NCBI RefSeq assembly: GCF_024139115.2
Contig: NC_085140.1
Location: 432,077,240 to 432,141,239 of the forward strand
DNA from: Armigeres subalbatus
Lineage: Eukaryota; Arthropoda; Insecta; Diptera; Culicidae
DNA length: 64,000 bases
Direction: 5' to 3'
The position numbers and the translations under genes were made by a program. The notes beneath the pieces are model-generated. The model saw only the letters and a list, made by a program, of their open reading frames with translations, ran no database searches and was not told where the DNA came from. Of this stretch, positions 32,891 to 45,697 are shown one piece after another (the stretch's first letter is position 1; each line of letters opens with the position of its first letter).

Positions 32891-33498
32891 TAGCGGGCTT
32901 GGTAGTCATATGGCTACTGCTTCTGCCTCATACGCAGGAGGTCGTGGGTTCAATCCCAGGTCCGTTCCATTTTCCTACTTTGTATCTTTCTCTATATTTC
33001 TCATGTTCTAGCAATCGCTAGAACTGGAAATGGACTTCCATACCGTTTCCATTACTATTCCTATACCTCAACTTGAGTATTCTAACAGTAATCTGCTAGA
33101 ATTGGAAATGAACTATAAAGCTCGTTTCCTACATCCAATTAGAAATTCCATCAGTTGCTTTCTCCTATCTATCACATTGGCAGCTCGTTTACCAAGACGG
33201 ACCTCTGCCTCTCAAACCTAACCCAAAAATTCCAACAAATTCCGCATGAACTCGTGGCAAGTGCAGAGGTATATTCGGCTTGCAGTGGGCGAGTGATTGC
33301 ATCATCATTTCATCTCCCTTCCCTACATTGACTTGCATTCTGACGTGGCAGGCGCCAGTATGACCTAACAAATGAGATCACCAGTACTTGTACATTGAAG
33401 ATGTGTGCTAGTCCCAAGCAAACATCTGTTGGTTCCCTGTGCAAGAACAGCTGATCTGGTCATAATGGAGTAGCAACTACGAGCAGTCAATCAAGCTC
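32891..33498 (+). mobile_element. tRNA-related SINE-like retroposon with 24-bp TSD
   Basis: The element is bounded by a perfect 24-bp direct repeat (AATACTCCACAATTTTGG plus six bases) at 32867-32890 and 33499-33522. Its head has a Pol III A box (TAGTCATATGG, 32903-32913) and B box (GGTTCAATCCC, 32947-32957) at tRNA-like spacing. Between them, TGC-CTCATAC-GCA resembles an anticodon arm with CAT, suggesting a tRNA-Met ancestor (inference). The 608-bp body is long for a SINE and has no A-rich or simple-repeat tail. A long TSD points to LINE-mediated integration. Confidence 0.85.
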
Positions 33499-33569
33499 AA
33501 TACTCCACAATTTTGGAATTTGCACTGTTTTTTATTTACTCGAATATTGGGATATATGCGATTATTTAG

Positions 33570-33690
33570 AATCTACTGTTTGGCCGAAAGACAATCAGGC
33601 GAATGACGTTTTGTCGAAAGACATACGGTCGAAAGAACAATACGTCGAAGGTACTTTTAGTCAAATGGACATTTGGTTGAATTTGAATTT
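33570..33690. repeat. GTCGAAAGACATACG minisatellite (possible foldback arm)
   Basis: About seven degenerate units of the form TTTGTCGAAAGACATACGG. Opposite-orientation units (CGACTAAATGTCCATT) occur at 36115-36170, so the two may be arms of one older foldback, but the termini are not resolved. Confidence 0.6.
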
Positions 33691-33699
33691 TTGTGTAGC

Positions 33700-35800
33700 T
33701 CATAGCGTGATTCGAATCTTTGGTTGAAATTCATTTACAGGGCTGTTACAACAGTCGCGGATTTCGCAATTCTAACGTTTTTCGCGAATTTCGCAGATTT
33801 CGCAGATTATCGCGGTTCGTTAAAATGCTGTCGCAAAAATTGCGGATTTATGCACTTCCATCTGGAATTAGGAAGTTCCGATCGAATTATGGAAATTATT
33901 CAAGAATGAATTCCACAATGAAATTCCTCCAAGAAATCCTGCCTTTGGGAATTCCCTAACGAGTTCCATTGGAAATCCCTTTTACTCACAAATTTCTGCA
34001 GTAATTGCTTCGGAAGTCCCTTTGCCAATTACTTCAGAGACTACTTCGGAGATTCTTTTAGAAATTCCTTCGAAAATTTATTTGGGAATTCCTTCGGAAA
34101 TTTCTTTAGTAATATAAGCGAAATTTTCTTTTGAAAATCCTTTGGGATTTTATTTAGGAATTCCTTTGGCAATTTTTTCAAATATTCCTTCTGCGATACC
34201 TTCAGAAATTATTTCATGAAATCCTAAAGGAGATTCCTCCAGGTATTCTTTTGCATATTTCTTTCAGTATTCCATCAAAATTTCTAGAAATAATTTTCCT
34301 TTTTTTTGGAATTTCGCTCAGAATCTGCTCGGGAAGTCTTTCAGAAATTTCCCTCTGAATTCCTTCGGGATTCTAATAAGAAATTCATTAGCAGGCCTTG
34401 GAAAATTCGTTCAAAAACGAATGAATGCTTCGTTTTTAGCCCACAGCGAGGTTTTAATTTCGGTGCACCGATTGATGTTCGCTCTATGACGTGCTGCTTG
34501 CTGCACGAACCAGGGAAGAGGCAAATACAAAGCATTCGTGTTATACATTGAAAGTGGGGAGTTTTGAACGTGCCATCTTCACAAAGCGGGTAGTGCCGAA
34601 GAGGCATCGTTCAGTAGGCAGCGTGAAATGAGGATGCTTCCTTCGTTCATCGGCAGTGTTTCAGATGCGAGTGAGTGTTGTGTAAATACAAAACCATATT
34701 AGCGAGAAAGAGAAGCCTGCTTTATATACCTCTCTTTTACACATTCATTCCAACAGAAATGCGCAACTCAGTATAAAGGAGGCAAGAGAGTTAAATATTC
34801 TCTGCACTAGCTGGGGCTTGGTTTGACTCTCTAACTGTTTCGTACAGCAGTTCCATATGTAGCGAGGAAGCATTCTTCACTAAGCACTTTGAAACTGCTC
34901 TCTCATGAAGCTACCTTCCTCGGGAATATATCTGGTGCTGAAGCATCGGTCATCATCTTCATTGCTTCACTCATCCAAGCCCTGTCATTAGGGAATTCCT
35001 TATCGAACTCCTTCGGTAATTAGAAATTACTTCGATAATTATTGTAGGAATTCCATTCGAAATTTCCATAAAAAAATCTTTTGTAATAATCTTTTGTATT
35101 CAGGTTTTCTTCAAAACTTCATGCACGAATTCTTTCAGAAATTCCTTCACGAATTTCATCAAAAATTATCTTATTCTCCTGCATCTAGAAAGTATTTCGA
35201 AGTAATATTCCGTTAAACAGACTGATCAAATTGAAATTCTGGATCTCCGGAACACCGAATTGTGTGTGTGGTCGAATGGCCATTTGGTTGAAATTAAGTT
35301 TTCGGTTAACCATTAACGAATTTTAATTGAAAGTGATTTTTCAATCAAATTTATATTACTTATTACTTATTGTGTTAATATTTTCTTAATAATAAATTCT
35401 ACAAATCATCATTTGACGAAAAATCCCAAGCGTCATCAAGGGTCACATCAAGGATGTGGTAGTGGTCGTGAAAATGGTCGAGAGGGAAGAATATTGAATA
35501 TGAAGCGAAACGAAGTGGGGCCTCACTCGTGTTGAATGATTATTACAAAAAAAAACTAACTCTTTTACGGTGCACATCCAGCTTTTCGCATGCAACATCT
35601 TGTTGACTGGAAGGAAAACGGGATGTCAAACCCAAGCGAGGTGTCAAAAATGAAGTACAGTGACAGACACATTTTGAAACCCACAGAAGCCGCCATTACC
35701 GGAAACGAAATGCCGGATTGCGTTCATGTTAAGAAAAACAAAGAGTATCAAGAAAAAGTATAAGAAAAGCTATTCAGCGAGCTAATGTTCATTATCCAAT
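33700..35800. other. GAAATTCCTTCGG minisatellites and unassigned sequence
   Basis: Bases 33850-34410 and 34990-35175 are diverged GAAATTCCTTCGGGAATTCC repeats, the same broad family as the arrays at 50.4 and 54.0 kb. Between them (about 34420-34980) and after them (35180-35800) is sequence with no recognised gene. Confidence 0.5.
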
Positions 35801-35808
35801 TCAATTAA

Positions 35809-36032
35809 GGACACTCCTCGCGGAATCCAAGTTTCAAAGTCCTCGCCTTTTCGGGGGCACACGACTCGATACGGAGGCGACGCACAACTGTCTTTTTTGT
35901 TGATTTAGCTTTGCTGCGTCGCAGCATGCGTGAAATATTAAAAAAAAATACAATTCTGCGTTGCTTCCGTATCGAGTTGTGTGCCCTCGAAAACGCGAGC
36001 ACTTTGAAACTTGGATTCCGTGAGGAGTGACC
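35809..36032. mobile_element. 224-bp MITE with TTAA target site (piggyBac-like)
   Basis: Long inverted repeats of about 80 bp start GGACACTCCTCGCGGAATCC at the left, with GGAGTGACC at the right end. They are flanked by TTAA at 35805-35808 and 36033-36036. A TTAA target is diagnostic of piggyBac-type mobilisation; there is no coding capacity. Confidence 0.85.
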
Positions 36033-37050
36033 TTAAAGCTATCCGCTATAATGTTCCAATAATTGACCAAGTGACGTTTGACGTTTGATTCATGATTTGC
36101 TCTGCTGCAATTCACTTTCGACTAAATGTCCATTTGACTGAATGTCTCTTCGACTAAACGTACTTTAAAAAAAAACCCAAATTAATCCACCTAGCGTTGT
36201 TGGTGCCTTTCTCGCATTTAGTTAAGACACCAACCTTATAAAGCGCTTCTATAGTTCGATGTACCATTTTCTTCATACTTTTAAACGCAATGACCGATCG
36301 TCAAGGCTTTGTCCCCTGACGAATGAATCTTGTTGCGAGAAAATCGGTTAAGGATTACTATACGATGTTTTTGTCTAATGTTTTTTTATTGCTTTTATGC
36401 ACACACATACACACATACATACACACGGACATACAGACATGTGCTCAGCTCGTCGAGCTGAGTCGATTGGTATATAATACTATGGATCTCAGAGAGTTTT
36501 CGGAGAGTTTTCGGAGTGAAATGATAGCCTTTCGGTACAACTTAGTTGTACGAGAAAGGCAAAAAGGTATTCGACCAAACGTCATGCAACGAAGTGTTCC
36601 AAAGCCGATTTTCTTTTTTCTCTGCTACGCGGTTTCTAGGTGATGTTTAAGTTGTTTTTGGATTTAAGCAATTTTTACAATAATTATCACGTAAACCCAG
36701 TGCAAAAAGAATTTCGAAAAACTGAACAATTTTTTTTTCTGTGCCAAAATCAAGTGGTTTTGTTGTCAAAATCTAATGGTTTCGTTACCTAAATCGAATG
36801 CAGTCTGTAGGTATTTGACAAATTATTGCTCATGGGTGCATGTTACATATTACTAGACACCTAATCCGGCTTCTGGTAAGGATGAGTCTGTATAGTTTTT
36901 TCTAATGTTTTTTAGAGATTTTCATTTGAATTGGATATTAGTTTCAAATGTTTTGCCCATGACCGTAATTTGGGATTTTATCCATGTGTGGGTGCTTATC
37001 TTGAGAGATGAATAATAATCATCATCATGTACTTGTCAAAAGAGGAGCTT
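36033..37050. other. Minisatellite fragments and unassigned sequence
   Basis: CGACTAAATGTCC-type repeats lie at 36115-36170. A terminus-like CGACCAAACGTCATG ... CCAAAGCC sequence is at about 36572-36607 and resembles the end at 38400-38450. (CACA/CATA)n lies near 36400-36440. No gene is seen. Confidence 0.4.
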
Positions 37051-37150
37051 GTGCAATCCCATTTAATTCCACCACATAATTGTAGTTTGACAGATACGTA
37101 TTTCAACCTCAACAGTAAGGTCGTCTTCAGTGTCTCGTACTTGACTGCTT
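37050..37150. mobile_element. Palindromic-family MITE, left arm plus loop
   Basis: It contains CCCATTTAATTCCACCAC, ACAGATACGTATTTCAACC and the forward loop GTCGTCTTCAGTGTCTCG, then ends. The right arm is absent. Confidence 0.8.
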
Positions 37151-37854
37151 TGAACAGTTTCTTTCATTATTTCAAAATTTTACTTCTCTTCTAATAAAGA
37201 AATTGTAAATATTTATATTTATTAAAGAACTAGGCGAACCTGCCCGATCTCGCTTGAGTTTTATTTACGATCTGTCAATCATTTAGTTGATCATTTCGAT
37301 CGATTTCAGTTCGAGCTTGATTGTTTTCTTCAGAACTTATGAACGGTTTCATTGCATTTTGACAATTTTTCTACTATTCCCGTCAAATTGATTAGAACTC
37401 TTAGTATGTACCAACACAGCTGATGCAAATTGGTCCATCCGTTCATGAGTTATAGTGCCTCAAAGAAAAAGCAAATTCATTTTTATATAAAGAGATACCT
37501 TAATCTGTAGTACAGAACTTTTAGTCAGGTCGAGGAAGGTACAAGGTTCCAGTTTTGTATAATACTACTTAATACCAGTAAAACTTCGGGTTTTATTTTA
37601 GTTATCTATCTCTAACTCTTGATACTAAAAAGTGGCATTTAGGGAGTGCTTAAAAAGTCCTAGTGTTGGTAGTTGTTTTAAGGCTAATGGCAATTCATTA
37701 CAGGTCAACATTCCGGCTATTAAAACACATTTTGGACGATGAAACTTCGGGACCGTTCTTGTTGTACTTTCTGAAATTCTTGAAGCATGTAATCAAGCAG
37801 TACATCGTAATAACAGTTTCTCATAAAGTAACATATCCTGTAGGAATCTATACC

Positions 37855-38450
37855 ATGTCGTCGAAAAACATATCGTCGAATGACATTTGGTCGAAAGGAC
37901 ATTACGTCGAATGGACATTTAGTCGAAATCATAGTTTAGAATCTTCGTAAATTTGGTCGAATAACGTTCCGCCGAATGGCTATTTGAAAGAAAAGAACTT
38001 TAGTTAATAACAATTAAAAAATAAATGATTTATTGTGGTGTTTTTAAAAGTCACCTAATGATTGCTCCAATATCGCCCAAAGAATGATGGGTTCATAAAA
38101 AGAATAAATAATTCGAAAATATTCCCGACTGGTTATTGACTTTGGATACGATGAATCTATACCACCTGGTCAAAAGATATTCAGTCGAATGATTTTTGTC
38201 ATTAGACATGACGTCGAATTGATTGATGACCTATGACTATGAAATCAATTTTCGTCCAATAATTGACGAATTATGGTTGGAAGACAATTTTATTTTGAAC
38301 TAATTATTGTATAAATATTGAGTGAAAGAAAGAGTTTCAATAAAAAGAATAAGAAAACCATTTCCATTCGACCAAATATCCCTTCGACTAAACGTCCTTT
38401 CGCCAAAATGTCATTTAACCAAATGTCATTAGACTAAATGCTCCAAAGCC
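37855..38450. mobile_element. Foldback with minisatellite arms (CGTCGAAAGGACATT type)
   Basis: The left arm (about 37855-37980) carries ACATTTGGTCGAAAGGAC units. The right arm (about 38365-38450) carries the reverse orientation (CGACTAAACGTCCTTTCG, CCAAATGTCATT). The 400-base centre is AT-rich and non-coding. The right end, ATGCTCCAAAGCC, resembles the end seen near 36600. The exact termini and TSD are not clear. Confidence 0.65.
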
Positions 38451-38814
38451 GACTACGATGAAGTATTGGCAAAATAACATTGATATCATTGGTTTTTGAA
38501 CATGTGCCGAAAAATAGAATAGATGATATTTGACCATTAGCACCTAATATTTTGCTATTTCTGTATTTTTCTATAACCGTCCAGGGTCTCCAGAAGTTAC
38601 TGTTAGCTCAAGTGAAAATTCTCATTGGCTTCTGTATTCATTTCTTCTGCTGCTAATTGAACTTCTCAACTTTCACTGAATTCCTCTAATCAGTTTATCC
38701 ATGTATCTTGTGGATTATTTATTCAAATTTAACCAAAAATCTATTGTCGAGTTATCCTTTTAACTAATTACCTATTACCATTTTTGGTAATTAGATAAAT
38801 GGATAATGGTGGTT

Positions 38815-39033
38815 AGACTAAACACTTTCAACATTCGACTAATTTTACATTTGACTAAATAACCTTTCGACTCAATGTCCATTCGACCAAACATCCATTC
38901 GAATAAATGTCCACTCGACTAAATGTCCATTTGACTAAATTTCCTTTCGACCAAATGTCCATTCGACTAAATGTCCCTTCGACCAAGTGTACTTTCGATT
39001 AAATGTCATTCGACTAAACGTCATACGACGAAC
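38815..39033. repeat. TTCGACTAAATGTCCA minisatellite
   Basis: About thirteen units of 16-17 bases (CATTCGACTAAATGTCC). It abuts the LINE relic at 39034 and may be the arm of a foldback that truncated the relic. Confidence 0.8.
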
Positions 39034-39515
39034 TGAGATTGTGTCCAATAATAATTTCGCGTGAGGCTGCTGTAGATTCCCTTCGATGTAGCTTCTGTAC
39101 AAACCTTAATGAAGCCTTAAAACAGCAATGTAATTGTTCCTTCAGCGATGCTGTTAGTCCGTTGTAATAGACGGCGTCACAGTACGTCAGGAATGGTATG
39201 ATGGCTTATTCTACAAGCTTCTTGCGCGTAGTGTTGGACAGCACTGATCCAAACTGTCTGAATGATCGAAAGGTGCTGAAGACTTTCATCGTCACGTCAT
39301 TCACTTGTCCAGTCCAGCTCAAATTTATGTCCATTCGTAATCCTAGGTTGGTGAGCGAGTCAGAGAGTGCAAACGGTTCACCCAAAACAGGAATAATGTT
39401 GTTTTTAGGGAATTCTATCGCCTTAGTTTTCTTGGGGTTGGGAAAAAGGGGAGACAGTAAATTTGCAGTTGCGTAAAGTAAATCAACAGTTGCGAGATCA
39501 CTTATCATAAGACGA
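39034..39515 (-). pseudogene. LINE reverse transcriptase relic (C-terminal RT/thumb)
   Basis: The minus-strand translation contains NPKKTKAIEF, LGLRMDINLSWTGQVN and, after one in-frame stop (TAA at about 39209-39211), IIPFLTYCDAVYYNGL and LHRRESTAASREIIIGHNL. This order is typical of the RT palm-to-thumb region of CR1/Jockey-like non-LTR elements. The reading frame is degenerate. It is cut on the left by a minisatellite and on the right by a MITE fragment. Confidence 0.8.
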
Positions 39516-39546
39516 GTTCGTACTATCCCATTTAATTCCACCACTT
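39504..39546. mobile_element. Palindromic-family MITE, terminal fragment
   Basis: TCATAAGACGAGTTCGTAC followed by CCCATTTAATTCCACCACTT matches the outer end of the palindromic MITE at 57.7 kb. Only the terminus remains, lying between the RT and endonuclease parts of the minus-strand LINE relic. Confidence 0.75.
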
Positions 39547-39789
39547 GATAAGAAACATGATTTCGTGGTCTAACAGACTGTTGGAACATGTTTTAGGCGC
39601 AATAACAGTCTGTGGAGCAACTGAGAAGATCGATCGTTGTAGCACTGCACTGGTTTGGGTTATCCGTGGCGGTGAAGTTAGAAAAACTGTTAGATTGAAT
39701 AAGTTGAAAGTAATGCAATATTATTGCACAGCTATGTAGCTCGTACGTTGATGTAAAAATTGCCGTTGATAAACAATCTGTCTCGAATC

Positions 39790-40215
39790 TAACATGTGAA
39801 AACAGTGCCAGTGGGTTGGAGCAAGATGGATTGTAAATAGCAAAGAAACCAATACAAAGATCGTTCTCATCAACTTGAATTACGCTGTATTCCAGTCTAG
39901 TAGCTATTGGGGCATCAGGATCAAGCGTGGATTCAATTATTGCGTTATACTTTACACCTTTTGTATGTAGAGTCCAACTCCTCCATAAGTTCGTGCTCCG
40001 CGTCCTCTAACACTAGATAAAAGGTGTTTTAAAAGATTGTATCCTGGAATACGGATTGCCCAATTGGGGACGATGCTTTCAGTTTTATCTCAGTAGTTGC
40101 GAAGAAGTGGTAAGGTATCTGCTTTAAAATAGTTTTGACGTTGTCAATGTGGCGTTCGATACCTCTAATGCTTAGGTTAGTGTAGCTCGATTGTGGGCTA
40201 TTCATGAGCTGGTAG
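39790..40215 (-). pseudogene. LINE endonuclease relic, same element as the RT relic
   Basis: The minus-strand translation gives NLSIRGIERHIDNVKTIL and FFATTEIKLKASSP. After a frame change come IRIPGYNLLKHLLSSVRGRG and GARTYGGVGLYIQK, then a stop. This is the start of an APE-type endonuclease (N of NLSIRG, E of TTEIK, GGVGLYI). Position and orientation fit the N-terminal part of the ORF2 whose RT end lies at 39034-39515, with the middle deleted. Confidence 0.75.
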
Positions 40216-40229
40216 TTATTACAGTTATT

Positions 40230-43200
40230 ACAGTTTAATTCGGTAGACTGTAGAGTAGATGCTGTGGAATGGCAAGAGGCAACTCGTCATAAGCACCGCA
40301 TGTGATAAATCATGCGTCGTCGTCACTTGAGCTAATTACTGACAAATGCAAATGCAAACAAAATACGACAAAAATCATTTTTCAAACATGTTTCAATGTT
40401 CGAAAATCCGATGTTAGAGAAATTGTGGATCCATAGAACTGAGATCGTGGAAAAGAATTCACAAATGTCACTAATTGGAAAAATGTCACTAATTAGAACG
40501 ATTACAGACGCTTTACAAAACCAACAAAAAATCTAAATATAATATATATGCGATCATGGGCGTTCGTAAAATAACTGATATCGTACTATCGAAAAAAACA
40601 TAATTTGCAGTCAATTTGAATATTTCTCCACAATATCGTCATATCATAGTAGCATTTCTGCACGATTTTTTCCTGTGCTCAAACGAATCATTTCCCCCAT
40701 TTTACTCGGAAGACATTGTAAAATAAATATCTTCAACTCGTCGATTGGCAAATATAAACATTCCCAAGAAAATTGACATCGAATGACTCGAAGGAAGCGA
40801 GCAACCACTCATTCAAATCTCGAATATCTCGATCCCCACCACAAACTTGCAATAAGAGAGCACCGACCGAACGCAAACAGTGCAGACAGTCAGTCAGTGG
40901 ATGAATGACGATGACGACAGCATGAGGAAGGGAAAAATCACATCAACCGACTTCCCAGTGCGGGGAGACAGCAGGGAAAAAAAAGAGTCAGAAAGAGTTT
41001 ATCAAAAGTCAAACAGAACCGTGGGAAAAGAAGGATTCTTATCAGTCGGAATCCCAACTTTGCGTCGACTTTGATGACAAAGATATTTGAGCACTACCAC
41101 CGCCTATTCTTTGCTGCGGCTTCGGCGGACTTAATGGTGTATGCGCTGCTTTTTCGGCACAAATATTTACATCAGCAAATAGCACATACAATCTGGTGCT
41201 TGTATTTGTCTGCTGGCTGCGACAAACTTGCGCCTTTATTATATTGCCATTATAATGGAGAAGCGGAGCTTCGGATACTACATTTGCGGGCCAAGAAACG
41301 TCTGCGATGGCGTGCGGGTTAGTCGAGTTGAGATTGTTTGATTTATGATAAGCGAAATTCGGTTTGTTTATGACATCGTTTATGGCATTTGAACTCCATA
41401 AATTGTTCGGACTCTTTATCTTAAATGGTTGTTAATAATTTTGCAACATTTCATCCCCCGGGGGGAGCGAAAGCGAGCGTAGCAAATGTGAGTAGTAAAA
41501 CATTATAGATGAGGGCGGTCTAAGATGCACCGGGGAGTCAAAATGTGGCGCCCAACGCCCAATTGGATCTTTATGAAAAACAAATTAAAAGGTTTTCAGA
41601 TACAGCGCGCTTACTAAATCCTGCATTTTGTTGTCATTTTTTTTAACGTGAAATTTTAATTAACTAAAACTTCTAGAAGTAAATATTGGATCATTCTCCC
41701 CTAAGCGTAAAACGGTATTACACTCGACGCACTAAACGAGCCACTGCAAGAAGTTTTCCGAATGGATAATTTTAATATCGCAAAGCATTACATCTCGCGT
41801 TGGCTGGCTGCCGTTTCCTGTTGGCAACAGCAACGCTTTCCGAACTGTGCGGTGTCTCGAAGCCAAGCACAGTTGACAACAATCTAATGGTTGGCGCGTT
41901 ATTTGCGATGTAAGCGACAATAACTGGCCCTTCACCGTCGCACTTTGCACCACCACTTCGGGTGGTTGGTGTGGTACACAATGTAGAGTATAGCAATCAG
42001 TTCATTTCCCAATTTGCCACTCGGTGGATCCTTTAGGAAAATGTTCGAGGGGACTAGTGTAGTAGTCATTCATCACTTCCTGTTGCCTTGGCGTGAATCG
42101 TGGTGGAAAAGGAAAAGGCTGACGAGGACCGAAAAGGCGGAACAGTGCGACGGTTTTGTGTTCGGTGTTGCTGAGCTTTTGTGTGGCTCCTATCAAAAGC
42201 TCGTAAAAGTAGAAAATTAAATCCCATTTGTCAGCCTTTTGTTCGGAGAAAATGTTTGTTCTTGGGGTATTATATGATCATTACTCCATGGAGATTTTAT
42301 GATTCTAGCGGTAGTTGGTCTTGCGGTTAACTTGAAAGTAGTGTTCTGGTCTGATAACATGTATTTAGACACCTAGTTGTGCTATTTTAAGCTTGGTAGC
42401 GAAACTTTGAACAACCCGAACAATTTCAATTTTATTATTGGGCTTAAGTGTGATATTGAGTGATAATTACTCAGTTTGAAAAGTTATTTTGTTTCATGGG
42501 GGTTTTCGTATGCTAATTTATCACAAAACCGATACAGCTTTATTTATTATGTATCTCATAAGGTTTTTTCGTATAAAGTATCAATTTGTGGAGACAATAA
42601 TTATTCCTCTCATTTAACTTGTCGAATGCAAATCAATATGATTAAAACATTTCTGTTCAAAACAAATCCGCTACTTTGTATTTTTATTACTCACCATGAA
42701 TCGCATCAAATCAAATCAAAATTGTAAATTAATCTGCATATTAAGCTTGTAACAAGATTTACCATTTTTTCTATTCTCCCGGTAATTACGGACAAAATCA
42801 GGCCCGTTCCATCACCGCCGGAGTCATTTGAAATTCAACACAAATTTCGAACCTCTTCAAACCACCATGAATTACGCAGGCAAATTTTCCATCAGCGGCA
42901 GGCAATCCTCAATCAGCTGCCGCTGGTCGGCTACCTTGGCTGGGCGCAGATTAAATCATGCTCCTATTCACTTGTGCCTTTCATCCATTTTTATGCCCGG
43001 CATCAACGAAATGATACACGATTGGAAGGCATTATGGGCAACAGCAGCGCAGAAGTTGTAATGTGATGCAATCATCCAACAAACCAACCAACCAGCGATT
43101 GAGCTTTTGGTTCGTTAAAATCGTTCAATTAGTTACCATGTGTACCGATTGTATTACAGGGGGGACCTAAATTGCCACGCTCTGCGATAAAATCCGCAAC

Positions 43201-44140
43201 AGAGAATTCATTAATCGGCGAGCAGCAAGGTACGACCGAATCGATTCTGTTTAGCAGCAATGGAACCCGTCAGTAATGCAAGAAAAACCGTCTTCATTGG
43301 TGCCTAACCAACTAGCTTGGCTCACTTTTCAGCTGGATATCGCTGACGGTGCAAAAAGATCCTTATTGATAACCGTTTACGACCGGCAAAAACGGGGCCC
43401 ATTTATAGGCACAACAAAACACCTTCTCTCGGAAGGCTTAATGCTCCACTACGGCAGTCAGAGCATACACACAGAAGTCACTTCACCGTGCCGCAGGTTG
43501 GGGACTTGGAGTCTTAATTACAAACAACCATCATCACCATATACCACCCACCGACGCGACGAGGCTGAATGCCTTCCAACTGTTGTAATGTCGTCGTCTT
43601 CGTCGCATTCGTGGTCTTATTAGGTGCTATGTCACGGGCTGAAACTGCTGAAGCACAGTCGCCCGGTGCAGTGGCGATGGGAGCCACATATTACCCGGGA
43701 CAAAAACCATCCGCATTTTAACTTGGTACTTTACACGGGGAAACACCTTCCGTGCCTTACCGCTAAACTGGCTGGAACCATGTGAGAATATGCAAGGGAA
43801 AAACGCTTTCCACCGCAAGCAGCCGCAGGCTCTTGGCGGGCGGGAAAAAAGTGTTGGGTGTCGGGCAGTAATAGTAACAGCACCTCATTCTGTAGAGTGT
43901 TGGAATTCAGGTATGGAAAGTGCTAGTTGGGTCCTTGGTAAGCAATGCGGTGAGCCGGGACATGGTGCAGGTGGTTCACTATGTAGGGTGCCCATTTAAT
44001 AAATATTTTTAAAATTTCCACCTTTTTCTGTATTTTGATATAAGTAGCTTGATATTGTTTTTTTTTGTACAAGACAAACAAGATATAAAATTCAAATCGA
44101 TAAACATTTAACGCTAAGCAAATCTTATTTTGCTTACCTC
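40230..44140. other. Largely unique sequence, no supported gene
   Basis: Several short ORFs show no recognisable domain or consistent codon pattern. A CCCCGGGGGGAGCG patch lies near 41455. Bases 42800-43990 are somewhat GC-richer. This could be intronic or intergenic; no exon can be defended. Confidence 0.4.
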
Positions 44141-44149
44141 TTACAAAGC

Positions 44150-44430
44150 CGTCAAAAGGTCAAAAGCCGAACAAACAATTAGGCAGAAACCCATCTGACC
44201 GAAAATTCTTTAGCCGAAAATGCCATTTGGCGGAAATAGAAGTATGGCCGAATATGTCGTCTGAAAAAGGAAAAAGTGAGAAGTGAGAAATGAGAAGAAA
44301 TTTTGATTAAACGCAAAATGTGGCAAACTTTAATTATAAATTCATTTGACAAAACAAACATTTTCAGCCAAAAGGCCCGTTCTGCCAAACGACTGTATCA
44401 GCAAATTGCATTAAAAAATTAAAAATTATG
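44150..44430. repeat. Minisatellite arms in opposed orientations (GCCGAAAATGCCATTTGG type)
   Basis: Units at 44165-44260 (GACCGAAAATTCTTTAGCC, GCCGAAAATGCC) and at 44360-44410 (CAGCCAAAAGGCCCGTTC) belong to the family at 11 kb. The second block partly complements the first, suggesting a small foldback. Its boundaries are not resolved. Confidence 0.5.
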
Positions 44431-45464
44431 CCAATCGGCCCAAGCTTGAAATCATGCATGAAATCCAAATGTCCCTTATGCCATGTTACCTTTATGGTAA
44501 ATAATGTTTTGTCAAATCGCTCCCGAGTTGAGCTAATAATAGAACTCAAAGTTCGCGTTAAACTATGCTAGTGGATTGAATTTTTGTTCGTTCATATTTT
44601 CATACTTCACTTTTTACTTTTTTTTCAAGCTGAATATTATTGAAAACATAGATATATAAAATAGAATAAACCTGAATATTTTAAAATATGGCGAACAAAG
44701 TATTATTTCTCATTTTCTCATTTCCGCTTCCATAAGTCGTATAGGCCTTTTCATGTGACACTGCCGAGACTGAGCTTGTTTACGACCGCTGAACAGGCCG
44801 CGCAAACCCGAAGCTGTCACTTTCATAGAAGGAATGTCAATTACCGATAAAATCAGCTGATTTTAAACGTCTCGTGAAAAGGCCTATTGTTGATGATATA
44901 AGTCACAATCACAATAATTAATCGATAAAAACAATCGACAATCATATGTTTGTGCATGCTGGATGAAACAATGTATTGGTAGTTGTTTGGTTCATATTTG
45001 TTGCGATTTGTACTGATTTCTGACACGTTTTACTTTGATGGGGGTGTGCTGAGCATATCTAAATGCTAAGTCAAGAAATCAGCCGATAGTGCTTGAGCTT
45101 TGTTATTAGGTTTACAATCATGGTATCACATGCTTGGTGAGATGGTTATCAAATAGTGGCCATGGTGTGACTTTCTGGTGGCGGAAATTGACTTCTATAT
45201 GGTAGGGGAAATGTCCCGTTCTCCATCTCACTGAATATATATTCATCTCATCGCTAAACAAATAAATACGGCACCAATTTCGTCGCTTTTTTTGTCGTTC
45301 ACTGCTGAAAAAATCACAAAAATAAGAAACAAAACAAATTCCTTTCCATTGCTTTGTTTTTGAACATCGGAGCCATGAGATGAAGTCCAGGAACAGTTCC
45401 CCTATATGTTAGAATGTTTTCCAATATATCGATAAATATTGAAGCTTTGATAACTTTTAACGAC

Positions 45465-45605
45465 TTAAGCAACGTTTTTGTCTGATTCAGGAATAGATAA
45501 CGGGCAGAGATATTCTACTGCTCGCTTCATCTCCCTAGTTGAGATTTTTAAAGTTGCTACTCTTACAACTCCATCGTTTCCTGGACGTACCTCAATAATG
45601 TGTTG
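45465..45605 (-). pseudogene. BEL/Pao pol, C-terminal end after the integrase
   Basis: The minus-strand frame reads IEVRPGNDGVVRVATLKIST then REMKRAVEYLCPLSIPE, and closes with a TAA at 45465-45467. The (V/I)EV(H/R)PG.DG.VRV ... KRP...LCPL pattern is the conserved C-terminal end of BEL/Pao polyproteins. It is separated from the integrase piece at 47.8-48.1 kb by about 2.2 kb of inserted repeats. Confidence 0.85.
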
Positions 45606-45697
45606 TTAGCCAATTAGTCCCATAACATCGAAATAACATTTCCCGGCAATGCTTCTGTCCCATTCAAATTGGGAAGACTGGTTGTCATCCAGGAAAA

